Assembly: GCA_020736575.1 (NCBI GenBank)
Contig: JAGPYM010000002.1
Span: 2,294,001-2,358,000, forward strand
Reading direction: 5' to 3'
From: Thelonectria olida
Taxonomy: Eukaryota > Ascomycota > Sordariomycetes > Hypocreales > Nectriaceae
Length of the DNA stretch: 64,000 nucleotides
In this document: one piece after another, positions 30,264 through 41,037 of the stretch
Position numbering within the stretch: the first letter of the stretch is position 1
Layout of the letters: every line of letters starts with the position of its first letter
Program-made: the position numbers and the translations under genes
The notes under the pieces: generated by a model
What the model was told of the DNA's origin: nothing
What the model saw: only the letters and a program-made list of their open reading frames with translations
Database searches by the model: none

Positions 30264-31913
30264 ATGAACAACGAACAGTTTCGCAAGCTGCTGCTTGCTG
30301 ATGCGGCTAAGAAATCCGGCGGAAAGGATGGCGCATCAACAGCAGCCACTCCAGGTCGGGGAAGCGCTCTTGGTTCGCGACAACGGGCAAACATCCCCAT
30401 GGCACCGTAAGGATTTCGCATAACTAAACATGATCTCCGCTGACTGGTTCTTTACAGACGCTCGGTAGGAGGTGCCCAAGCAGACTTTGCACGACAATTA
30501 GCTGAACGACAAAATGCGAACCGATCCCAAAAGAAATTCAAGACGTCTGCCCCCAGAGGCTCCAAAATGGCTTCTGGATATGTCGATCGAACGAAAGAGC
30601 GCGAGGATGAAGCGGATGACGATCGCGTAGAACAGCTGAAGGAGCTGCAAGAGCAATTAAAGAACGAGGAAATTGACCAGGAAACATTTGAGAATCGCCG
30701 CTTCGAGATTGCTGGTGGAGACCTAACAAGCACTCACTTGGTCAAGGGTCTGGATTTCAAGCTTTTAGCCAGGATAAAACGGGGCGAGGATGTATACGGG
30801 GAGAAAAAGCCAGAACCGGAAGAAAAGCAAGAGTCAGAAGCTGACGTAGACGGCGAATTCGACCAGCTCGAGGGCCAGGCGGTGGAGGCGGTTGTCAAGG
30901 AAAAGGAAAAGAAGAAAGGCCAACTATCAACGGTTCCACTAGCTCCAGGCAAGAAACGGACGCGAGATCAGATCCTGGCTGAATTAAAAGCCTCGAGACA
31001 GGCAGCAAAGGCCCAACAGGATGCGCTAGGAGACCGGTTCAAGAAAATTGGAGCGAAGCAGATGCCCGGCACACGAATTGAGCGCGACCGGAAAGGCCGA
31101 GAAGTTTTGATCATTGTCGATGAGGATGGACACGAAAAGAGAAAGGTGCGGAAGATTCAGCCAAGTGCAGCCGAAGAAGACGAGGTCAGTCGGAGTGGCC
31201 TCCTCATGCCAGACAAGGACGCGAAACCGCTGGGAATGGAAGTGCCAGAACAGTACAAACAAAAGGAAGAATCAGAGGAGGAAGAGGACGACGATATCTT
31301 TGACGGAGTTGGTGACGACTACGATCCTTTGGCCGGCATGGACGGGTCAGATTCAGACTCAGACGACTCAGACGAAGACAGCGCTAAGAAGGACACGAAA
31401 GCTCCAAAGGACGGGGAAGATGGTGAAGTCAACAAGTCTATGCCACCACCACCAAAGCCCCAAGCACCACGCAACTACTTCAAGGACGCCAAGACTGGCC
31501 TAATATCAGAAGAGCAGACGAAGGCTCCATCAATGTCGGATCCCTCAATAATGGCAGCGATCAAGCGAGCCGCAGCTTTGAATCCGATAGGCAAGGATAG
31601 GGGCGACTCTGATAAAGAAGACGACGACGAGGCGGACCAGAAGAAAGCTATGGAAGAACGGCGGAGGAAGCTACTTCAGGCAGCAGACCGAGACGACCAA
31701 GATCTCGACATGGGCTTTGGCACGAGCCGTTATGGAGACGAGGAAGACTTTGACGAAAGCCGAGTCAAGCTTTCAACCTGGGGCAAAGAGGACGACGAGG
31801 GCGAGTCAAGAGGCGGCAAGCCAAAACGAAAGCGGGGAGCGAAGAAGCGCAAGGGCGATGCCAATAGCGCTGCGGATGTGTTGCGGGTTATGGAACAGCG
31901 GAAGAAGTCATAG
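30264..31913 (+). CDS. RED-like (IK) spliceosomal protein
   Basis: Exons are 30264-30406 and 30458-31913 (1599 nt, 532 residues), with a 51-nt intron. RED (IK in human) is a component of the spliceosomal B complex that works with SMU1. The first 60 residues include NNEQFRKLLLADAA, like the NEDFRKLL segment of animal RED. The RED N-terminal domain then shows GYVDRTKERE, FEIAGGDLTSTHLVKGLDFKLLARI, the strongest family signature. The C-terminal half is highly charged, with acidic blocks (EEEEDDDIFDGVGDDYDPL) and a Lys/Arg-rich end (KPKRKRGAKKRKGD). It lacks the RED dipeptide repeat of animals, as in other fungi. It is the third splicing-associated gene in the window. Confidence 0.85.
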
Positions 31914-32390
31914 GGGACAGGTAGGAGAGCTGTCATCCCTTGCTGGTAGTCAGCAAATCCAGACGATATCCAACCTCGGAGGCCTACCTACAGGGAGCCC
32001 TTTGTGTTTTCATGATCAACGAAGCCTAACACACCGTCACCGCTTTACCAAGCACGGCCCTTGGAAGAATATAAGATGATGCGCTAACACAATGCTTTGA
32101 TAATGGATCTCCATAAGTTCCTTCGTATCCCGCGTCAGGCGTTTGTTTGTTGTAGCAATAAGCGGGGTCCATGCCATGTCATATGCCAGGGGTCCAGAGG
32201 ATCGGCTTTACCCCACCATTGCCCCTCTAACATCTCTCAGTGAGACACGACAACCTTCCTCTCTACACCTAAACTCGTACCTTTTTCCTCATCTCTTCTT
32301 GTTCTCTTCATTCAGATTGATACTCGTATCTCAAATTTGTTTTTATTTCCGCCCTTACCATCTGTATCCTTATTAGACTGAGAAACCAGC
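31914..32390. other. Intergenic spacer between the RED-like and nucleoside hydrolase genes
   Basis: This 477-bp tandem spacer holds the 3' end of the RED-like gene and a CT/TTC-rich leader before the hydrolase (about 32250-32360). No other feature is supported. Confidence 0.5.
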
Positions 32391-33824
32391 ATGGCGTCTA
32401 CTCAGATCCCAGTCTGGTTGGATTGCGATCCAGGCCATGATGTACGTTCATTCACAACTACGCAACGTCTCTCAAATCACATCGCCAGTTACAGCGCCTC
32501 AAGTGAGACATGAACCGTGACTAGGAAGATACGCGAACCAAACCTCCGGGTTTCCAACCATTTCCTGCCAATCCGCGTCGATCGTTCCTTCAGTCCGATG
32601 CAACACGTCTTGAGACTCACATCCATCGCTACAGGACGCCTTCGCCATCCTCCTAGCAGCTTATCATCCCAACATCAAACTCCTCGGCATCTCAACCGTC
32701 TTTGGCAATGCATCACTCGAGTGCATATCCCCTTTTCATTACCATCTCAAAGAACCCCCTCTGTTTCTAACTTGACCCAGACACACCACTCGCAATGCCG
32801 CCTCTCTCCTCACCGCCATCGGCAAGCACAATGAGATACCCTTCCACGTCGGCCTCAACAAGGCCCTTGAGCGCCCGGCTCTCCATGCGCCAGCCGACAT
32901 TCATGGCGAGTCCGGTCTCGACGGCACCGACCTCCTTCCTACGCCACTCTCGGAACCGTCCTCCGTCCCCGGCGTCGAGGCCATGGCCGAAGCCATCCGC
33001 GCTCAAGTGCCCGGCACCGCCTGGATCGTCGCTACCGGCGCCCTCACAAACGTCGGTGCCGTCTTCCGCAAGTATCCAGATATAATTCCTCATATCAAGG
33101 GTCTGAGCCTCATGGGCGGCTCCATTGGCGGGAACTTCACAGATGCGCCGCTGGGCATGGTGGACGGTCACCCTAGGATCGGCAACTACACACCGTGGGC
33201 CGAGTTCAACATCCTGGTTGACCCAGAGGCTGCCGCCACCGTTTTCCACACCAAGGAGATTGCTGCCAAGACGACTATCGTGCCTCTCGATCTCTCCCAC
33301 CAAGTGCTGGCGACGCCCGATGTGAGAGAGATGCTTCTTTATGGCCGCGACGGTGACAAGACCGGCCCTGGGAAAACAACCCTGAGAACTATGCTTGTTG
33401 AGCTCCTCTACTTCTTTGCGAAGACCTATGCGTGCGTATTCCGAGACAGACTCCCAACGTTAAAACACTAACACGTTCACCCAGTGAGACGTTTGGAATC
33501 ACCGCAGGGCCCCCTCTCCATGACCCCCTAGCTGTCGCTGCCGTCTTGATCGGCACCGAGAACGAGATTCCCTTCTTCGAGTGGGACGCCGAGCGCAGCC
33601 CAGGCCCGGAGCACCACGAACGCTTTGAAGTGACGGTCATCACAGAGGGAACCTTTGACGAGGCCAGGGCCGGCAAGCAAACAGGCCGAACACTGGCCAA
33701 ATCCCTACCTCCAGGCTCAGAGGGTGTGAGAATCCCTCGCGGCGTCGACATTGAGGAATTCTGGCAGGTCATTGAGGACTGCATCGAGAGCGCGGATGAG
33801 GCAAACAAGGCCCTCGCCAATTAA
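32391..33824 (+). CDS. Inosine-uridine preferring nucleoside hydrolase
   Basis: Exons are 32391-32441, 32635-32720, 32781-33431 and 33485-33824 (1128 nt, 375 residues); the introns are 193, 60 and 53 nt. The enzyme hydrolyses the N-glycosidic bond of nucleosides to free base and ribose in salvage (compare yeast Urh1). The calcium-binding DxDxxxDD motif is formed across the first splice site (D11, D13, D17, D18 in LDCDPGHDDAFA). Further family motifs are GISTVFGNASLE, IVATGALTNVGAVFRKYP, LSLMGGSIGG, EFNILVDPEAA and the last metal-site Asp in LHDPLAVAAVL. The long first intron is supported because it alone reconstructs GHDDA. It ends 97 bp from the convergent carrier gene. Confidence 0.93.
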
Positions 33825-33921
33825 ACAGAAAGATGAAATTGGAAAATATGGAAAGTTTTGTATTTCGTTCTTGGCCACGATAGACGCACGTAGCGATCGC
33901 TCAAAAGAATTGCTTTTTGGT

Positions 33922-35039
33922 CTATAACTCATCCTGAATCACAACTTCCTCCCTTGCCGAATTAAAATTGAGCATCAGCTTCAAGCTCTGCTCATATGTC
34001 CATAATGTTACAGCGCTCGCCGGCGCAGCCTTGATGAGGCTAATGGGGAGACCTTTGTACAGGCCCCGGAACCCCTCTGTGAGAATGATGGATCGTATAG
34101 CCCCCCGAGCCGTCGAATACTCGGGTATATGGTTGTATACGTATTTGCTCCGTGAAGGTCCCTGGACCTGAATCCGTTTCCGCACCAGATCCAAAGGGAA
34201 CACGGCGGTTTTTGATAATATGCTGGCGAGCATTCCAGCCGTAGCATCGCCACTCCCCCAGGGCATATGCAGGTCTTCAAATGATATCCGAAGAGACTCA
34301 TAAGTGAGAAAGAACAGGCCCATGAAGGGGACGATTTGGCCGAGGCCAGGACCAATGCCACGGAAGAAGCCACGGAAGCCCTCATCACGCTTGATATCCC
34401 AAACGGCACTCCGTAGTGATGCGTATATGCGGTGCCGGCCCTGGGCCGCGAAGCGCGTGCGCAAGAGATCTAAAGGATACGTGAGGCTCGTGGCCGCGGC
34501 GCCAGATGTAGCGCCTGCGATGAAGCTCTCTGCGCCATCCGGGAGTCGATTGGGTAAGGCGGTTCGGAGGAAGACGGTAGTGTAGCGGTAGGTGGTAAAC
34601 TGAATGGCGGCGTAGCAGACATACATCATCTCAGCGGGGACATTGCCCTTCCAGAGGCCAGTGACGCCTTCATGCTTGAGGATGTGGCTGAGAGTCGAGA
34701 TGGCGCCGCGATAGGCAGGGGCGTCGCGGAGGGCGAAGAGGGGGTCGGATAGGGAGTGCGGTTGAAGCTGAAGGCGAATCTTGACGACGTCGAGCGGCGC
34801 AACGACGAAGCTATGATGGGGAGACACATGTTAGTGCTTGAACTTGCGGCTGTGAGCATAGGAAGGGCAATAGGTCATACCGGGAAACCAGTCCCGCTAT
34901 AGCGCCGGCCGACACGACTTGAAGCCTAGAGCCCTGTATCGGCAAAGTATTAGCCTGGTGTTGTATGAAGACTGTGACACCAGAGGGCCGGTGACTAACT
35001 AACCTCTTCCTTGAGGTGGTGGTCGTGTGTGGATGACAT
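33922..35039 (-). CDS. TPC1: Mitochondrial thiamine pyrophosphate carrier (TPC1 type)
   Basis: Exons are 35039-35004, 34933-34881 and 34810-33922 (978 nt, 325 residues); the introns are 70 nt each. It is a mitochondrial carrier with three repeats bearing [19 protein letters not shown] and [11 protein letters not shown]. The pattern fits fungal Tpc1, which brings thiamine pyrophosphate into the matrix: a short N-terminal tail ([22 protein letters not shown] split by introns), [27 protein letters not shown], and [22 protein letters not shown] looked for a TPP riboswitch in its introns and leader and saw none. Alternatives are other nucleotide or cofactor carriers (Leu5, deoxynucleotide-type). 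Confidence 0.82.
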
Positions 35040-37469
35040 GCATGCGGCCTAGGTCCTGGCGGACCGTGGCGCAGAATTTACAGGTCAACCCCCGAGGTGG
35101 AAAGGTCTTATAGCGTGCAAAGGTGTCGCAATGGGGAGACGGCGATGATAAATGCGAATCGAAGGTAAGTTGCGGTGGTCAGAAGAAAAAGGTGATGCTG
35201 ATGTGCGCCGAAAGCCGGCGGAGGAGGGTGGTTGCGCCGGAAAAGTCGAGATGCCGGAGGATGATGACCGACAGAGGCGAATGGGAAAGAGATTAGTTAT
35301 CGGGAGGAATGCGCGCTGTGGAAACGCTAGGATGAGATGGATAGTATGTAGAGAATTCAATATTTTAGGAGAGAGGTGTCGTCGTTAGAGTTGGAGTTTG
35401 ACGTCGTTATCGTTGTTGGGGGCGGCGGAATTCATCAATTTTTGGCGGGCAGGTGGCCAAAAAAAGCAGCTCACTCAATCAAGTGAATGCCCGCCCTATC
35501 ACGGTCAATCACCTGCGCAAAAGGGTTGCGGATCTGTGACGCCATGATGAACAGGGGGATAGTGACGGGTTCCGACGGTTCGTGGCGGGCGAATCAGGGC
35601 CGAAGAAAAAAACTTGAGCCGGAGGTGCAATACCCCGAGGAGTTGGAACGTTTTCAGGGAACAAGGGGGATTGATTTGCTGAGGTTGGGGTTGGACACGT
35701 GAAGCCATGCCAAAGGGAGGTCAACAAGTCTGGCGTTGATATTTGATTTTTAAACTGGTGTGGTGCTCTTCCGACGCGCCTTTTACATGTCAGCGACATC
35801 GTCGGGGGCTTGAAGACCGAGGTTGACGTACATATGGCCATCAAGTCCCTGGTTCAGCTTTGGCCAGAGAGATGATCGGATCTTGGGAGGGAGGGGACGA
35901 ACAGGCCACTTCATGGGTTGGGTGTCCTGAGTGGATGAGTTGCATTTGGGTCAACATTTATAGCAACGGACATTAAATTAGTGTCGAAGACAAATTCCAC
36001 TTGTACAAGAAGTCGGCATATCATATGGATTGAATTGCAAAAAAAACGGATGAGAAGAAACATAACGTGAACTCGTTGCCGGTGCGTAGTCAGCAAACGG
36101 AAGTGTTCCGGTTGCGGACGGAAGATCGGAGCCGACTCGGGCGGACAACGAAGCGGTGCGTTGATGGACGATGGCGCACGCCCTCCGATCGAGGTTCCCG
36201 TCCAGAGTAACGTTAGCACAGATACTCTTGAAACTTTTAGCCATTTCTCGACTCGAGGTCAGCCGAGTGGCCCCTTGCATCATGTACTGTACAATGCCAC
36301 AGGCCTGCCTGATGCATGAATTAGGGGTCTGAGAAGGGACAATTGCAGCCATTATCCCAAGGCGTGTCATGAGACCTCACCCAGAGCCAAGCGCGCTTAA
36401 TTGGTAACCGACGGGAACAGCCATGAGCCTGACTTGATCACCGGCCACGAGGCGAAGCGGCACTCACAGGCGGCTTGTAATGTGATGCACAGCACCTCTC
36501 GACGTCCCTCGTCAGCGGATCGCACCGTGGGGCAACCCTGGGCTCGTTACCCCACATGAGGGTAGAGCTTCCCTCACTGGAGCGCCAGCAGCTTCCATTC
36601 CTCCGAACCAGTCGTCCACTAAACGGCGAACCCAAAGCACTGAAGCTGCCGAAGAGCCCTTGAACTCGAGAGCCGCCCCTCACGGTAGCGCAGGCCAGTG
36701 GAGGAGGAACCGACGTCTTGCGTCCATTCCGGAGCTGCGCCATTGGCTGGGCCGGTTCGGCATCGCATCGGCTGGGCGCACAACCCGCAGCAGATAACCA
36801 CCCACCTAAGGTACCGACCTGAAGCTAATCCCTGGGCTGGAAGCGGACGCGGCGCAGTCATCGCTCGCCGGCCGCCGCGCTTTGGCAACGGCAATGGCAA
36901 CAACGCTGCGGCCTAGGCCTACCAGTTGCAGCACCTGTGAGGCTAACTGTGGCTCATATCGCTCAACGCGGTAAGAGTAGGTAGCAATCAAGGCGGGCCG
37001 GACAACGGCAGGCGCGTTTCTTGACGGAGGAGGCACCGGCCCTACTTGTCACTGCCTTCGCATAGCTTCCACTTCTCCGGCCGTATTTCTGCCCTGCGTG
37101 CGACCTTTCTGCCCGTTGGCTTTCCACCGTTTTTCTTCTTTCCCTTTCTCCCTCCTCGTCTCACTTATTACCCATCTCCAGTCTCGTGTCACCATCAACT
37201 ATTTCTTCTTCCTCAGCACGTGTCAACCAGGTGCTGCGCCCTCCGTCTCCCACTACCGAACCACCGAGACATCTCCCGGACCTCGCATGTGAAGAGCTCC
37301 GTCATACGCCTTCATCTTCGCCACGAGTCCCTCCTCGACCGTTCTCCTCCCCCATACATAACCCCAACCTGGGAGACGCCTGAGCTCGACCAATACCTTC
37401 CTCCTCGCCTCTACTTCTCGACCCTTGCGTCGACCTTCCGCCAGCGCACCTCTCCACCGTGGTACCACC
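35040..37469. other. 2.4-kb intergenic region with no supported gene
   Basis: It carries the upstream regions of TPC1 and of the gene at 37470. A TACCTAGGTA-like palindrome variant (ACCTAAGGTA) lies at 36804-36813, and the last about 420 bp are strongly pyrimidine-rich, typical of a fungal promoter or leader. Open frames on both strands are short and lack domains. Confidence 0.5.
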
Positions 37470-38672
37470 ATGACTGCCCAAATCCGATCCCCGAACCAGG
37501 CCGAGCTGCTCGCTCCCTTCCTCCCCGCCCTACCTCCCGCTACTATCTCAACCCATCCCGCCATTGGCATCCTACCTCTCCTCTCGCCTATCCTGCGCCA
37601 GCGAGTCAATATCCTGTCCTCCACAGGCGACGAGCCGTGGTTACGTTTGCTGTGCTACGATACCGACAAAGCTGCGAAACTGGCCGAGATTGCCCAAAAC
37701 GGCAGCTTGGAACCGCACCCAGTGTCTGGCGAAGTCGAGGTTGACTGGGATTACGATTCAGAGATCCGCTTTCGACGGCTTGATCAGGAGACGCTCCAAG
37801 CCCTGGTCGTTCTAGAGAACCTCGGCTTGGCTTTCCAGCTCGTTTACTGCGTCAACGATCAAGAAGGTGGTGGCGACGGTTGGAGGGTCGGAGAAGTCAC
37901 TGTTGCCGATAAGCCCTCGCCGTTTTTCGCATTCGAAGGAGTGTCGTCGATTGCGGAAGCCGACCGTCAATTTGAGGAGACCAGAGCGAAGAAGGAAGCG
38001 CCACAGGTCAACGGGTCAAACCATGATACGCTCCACGTTCCGCATGAAGGTCATCATGAGGAAGAGGACGATGACGACGATTACTGGGCGCGTTATGATG
38101 CAACGCCATCACGAACCCCGGCTCAGAAGCAATCTCCTGCCCCCGCATCAGTGCCTGGTTCTCAAGCACCCAACACCCACCTTGCAGCATCAGCCGAATC
38201 CGACTACTTTGCTCAGTATGACGACGTTCAACCGGCCATGGACCCCCATGACCCTGACGAGGAGGTTGAGCAAGCACAGTTCCAGCCACCTTTGGGTCTC
38301 GGCCGAGTCGTGACCCACGATTCAGCCGAGGCGAACGAGTTGAATGAGACGCAAGGTGCATGGACCCTTGCCGATATTGACAAAACCGAATCGCGCCGGA
38401 GCTCCAAGGATGAGGCCGATCGTATCGCCGCTTTAGTACACCCTCGCCCGGAGTCTAGTGCTAGTTCCAATGGCTCCGATACCGTCGCTAAACTTGAGGC
38501 AACCGCTGGCAGGCAAGAGCAGAACGAGTTTGGCGTCAAGCAACACGTTTCCCGCAGCATTCGCAGTCTGTTTCTTCTGGCACGAGCGTCGGGCATTGAC
38601 AAGGAAGAGTTCGAGCGACTTGTTCACGACGAGCTCAATGTTCTGAGCATGATCGAGGCCCATGAGGCGTGA
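37470..38672 (+). CDS. Conserved-looking acidic protein of unknown function
   Basis: A single exon encodes 400 residues; the start is the first ATG (MTAQIRSPNQAELL). I do not recognise a named domain. Residues 1-165 look folded: hydrophobic, with LPPATISTHPAIGILPLLSPILRQRV, a WLRLLCYD strand-like stretch, and VEVDWDYDSEIRFRRLD. The middle (about 170-340) is disordered and acidic, with a run EEEDDDDDYWARYD and a related motif SDYFAQYDDVQ about 40 residues later, so an acidic-aromatic short motif occurs twice. The last about 50 residues (VSRSIRSLFLLARASGIDKEEFERLVHDEL) are predicted helical. There is no signal peptide or membrane segment. Base and codon use match neighbouring core genes, so it is probably an ordinary vertically inherited gene. 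Function is open. Confidence 0.75.
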   Translation: MTAQIRSPNQAELLAPFLPALPPATISTHPAIGILPLLSPILRQRVNILSSTGDEPWLRLLCYDTDKAAKLAEIAQNGSLEPHPVSGEVEVDWDYDSEIRFRRLDQETLQALVVLENLGLAFQLVYCVNDQEGGGDGWRVGEVTVADKPSPFFAFEGVSSIAEADRQFEETRAKKEAPQVNGSNHDTLHVPHEGHHEEEDDDDDYWARYDATPSRTPAQKQSPAPASVPGSQAPNTHLAASAESDYFAQYDDVQPAMDPHDPDEEVEQAQFQPPLGLGRVVTHDSAEANELNETQGAWTLADIDKTESRRSSKDEADRIAALVHPRPESSASSNGSDTVAKLEATAGRQEQNEFGVKQHVSRSIRSLFLLARASGIDKEEFERLVHDELNVLSMIEAHEA

Positions 38673-39524
38673 GTCTCGGAGACAGAATAACAGAGCGCTA
38701 TTGAACGAATATCAGTCGAACTGGTAATGACGTAGTGTATATATGAGACGGCCAGGGATGATGAGCATATCATTGGGGTGGCGTCTCCTTCAAAGGAGGA
38801 CCTAAGAATGGCATATTCGGCGTTGATTTGGAGTAGTTTCGGCAGGCGATCAGGAAGGATGGACAACTTTTAGACTGCAGCGTATTTTGGCCATCAGCAG
38901 CCTGGATATCATGAGGGCCTAGGGATCGAGGCACCTCACAGCGTTTTATGTACAGCATGAAAGAATGAAATTCAATAAAATTCAAGCATGGTGCATTTAA
39001 ATCTCAGCCATGAGCCAAGCCATGACTGGGCCGAGGTTTGTGAAGGGCGCCAAGTCCGGGTGACCAATCTCATGTCGGTATCGCCGTCTCAGTCACATTC
39101 CGGCCTCGGGGTGTCCCCTCATTTGCATCGTATTCGGCTTCCAGGCACATCCCATGAGAGAGGCATAATCACGTTGTTGCACTTCAGGCTTGTCAGGGCA
39201 CATGGCGCTTCCAAGATGCTCGACGCCAAAGTCATGCATTCAGGTTCTCTTTAATACTGATGAATGGAGCAGATGCAGATAGGGTTGCGTACTATAACTA
39301 AGAGACAATGATTGTAGGGAAATAGTGAATTCGTAAAACGCCCTTTTTGTCATGGACTTTGTCCAATTTGATGCCAAAACCATGCTGGTGCCTCCCAATT
39401 TAAAAACAATATCCATCCAGTTACGCCCCAGAGACGCAGACTTTGTTCTTCGTCTTAGATACCCAAATGCCCAATAGTTCCGTCTCGAGCGCAACCCTAG
39501 AAAAGAAAGTCAACAACAGGAGAA
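38673..39524. other. Convergent spacer, no gene seen
   Basis: These 852 bp lie between the stop codons of the acidic-protein gene and the zinc-cluster gene. They are AT-rich near the left end, with AATAAAATTC at about 38976. Nothing coding is supported. Confidence 0.5.
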
Positions 39525-41037
39525 CTAGGCAATGACCAGATTCTCAAGAGCGACTCGTGCCGTCTCAAGAATCCTCGTACAATTGCGCTCCTCGGGTGGG
39601 CACGGTTTGCCCGTGTTTGGGAAGATGATGCCCGTGGGCACTGCCTTTGAGACTTGTCCTGAGGCAAAGAGGGCGTCGAGAATCTCGTGCCTTTTGCGGG
39701 TGCGCTCCTCCAAGAGGGTAACAACGTCCCTAAGACCAATCTGCTTGTAGGGATCAGTCGTAGGAAAACCGTCGTCCGTTTCATTTATCCCGTACACATC
39801 AAGCCGTAGGATGGCGCGTATCGTCATGCGCCACATATCTGGACCCATACTGGAGTTGTTGTAGGCTTGGATCTCAGAACAGCAGTCTGCATCCTGGCCC
39901 AGATTTCCCCACAATCCGCCAATCTCCTTGAAGGAGAACCAGAAGTTGCGCTTTTGCTTCTTCGCCAATGCCGTCTCGGCATCTACCATTTCGAGGATGG
40001 TTGCGTAGGCATTACAGGCGGAAGGGACAAGTGTTCCTAAGAACATGAGATTCTGGAAACTTTGGATCGAAGGTGGGCTATTGGGTTCGTCAAAAAGCGG
40101 TATGGAGCAACTAGGACAGTTGATAACATCGTGAGCCACCTTGGATGCGTTGCGTGCGACGCGCATGGCGGGTATAACCTCCGGTGGAAGGCGAGAGAGA
40201 CTGTCGAGCGCGAGGAAGAGGGAAGAGAGGCAGCTGCAGCTGATAGTAGGAACTGGGCGCATCGAAGGAGGGGGCGTCGAGACTGGATCCTCTGGGGATT
40301 CCACCGACGTACCGCGGTCGCTACCAAGGGTTGAGTCGACTGGCGTTGAGGAGCTCGTCCCATGAGACAATCTTACTTGTTCAGCCATGTACCTTTGTAG
40401 AGAGGCGCCCAAGTCTCTCGACACGGCCTCTGACTGGTCAGGCTCATCAAAATTGATAGATCCAAGGAGATCAACGCCGTTCAGGTTCATCGGAGGAACT
40501 GGCGGTGTCGCATCCGCGACATTGCCCGTGGCGAGGAACAAGTTGGGGTCTGTGGGAACCTCTATGTAGTCGCTAGGGAGCAAATCCCAAAACTCCATGT
40601 TAGAAGAGTTGGTCTCGTCAAGAAAGCTGAGGTTCTGGTCAATGGCTGAAGATGGCTGAATCTGGAAATCACTCGTAGCCATAGGCTGCTGAGGGGCAAT
40701 TGCGCTGAGAGGTCCAGTCGTCAAGTCATGATGCACCAGTTCTTGGGGGACTGACTGCTGGGCGTCTTCGTCAACATGGCGCCGTTTGCGAGGGCGACCC
40801 ATCGGCTTCTGTGGGGAGTAATGGCACGGAATACCCTCTTTCCTACATCTAGAGCAACCATCGGCTTCCTTGGAGCAAGCAAGTTTTCGGGAGCCTAGAT
40901 AATCCATCAATAAGTCTCCGATCGGAGCGCCGGATGTGCCGGATCTGAGAATCAGAGGAGCAGCACTTACGGCACTCATCACAGGCCCGATGCCTTGGGA
41001 TACCATCCGAGGCCAGGGGTGGGACGGCAGGAGCCAT
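39525..41037 (-). CDS. Zn2Cys6 binuclear-cluster transcription factor
   Basis: Exons are 41037-40971 and 40894-39525 (1437 nt, 478 residues). The 76-nt intron falls inside the zinc cluster, as is common in this class. The DNA-binding domain is near the N-terminus: C19-x2-C22-x6-C29-x6-C36-x2-C39-x6-C46 (CDECRSRKLACSKEADGC...). It is followed by a basic linker (MGRPRKRRHV). The C-terminal half has a CSCLSSLFLALDSLSRLP segment and a helical region. These recall AflR-type regulators of secondary-metabolite clusters, so this is a tentative family link. There is no full fungal-specific middle domain. It lies divergently upstream of the membrane acyltransferase, 2.5 kb away, and could regulate it, but no synthase gene lies nearby. 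Confidence 0.85.

Noticed and set aside
34811..35003. TPP riboswitch in the introns or leader of the thiamine pyrophosphate carrier
   Set aside because: I looked for the conserved CTGAGA and ACCTGA...GGATAATACC-type cores and found none.
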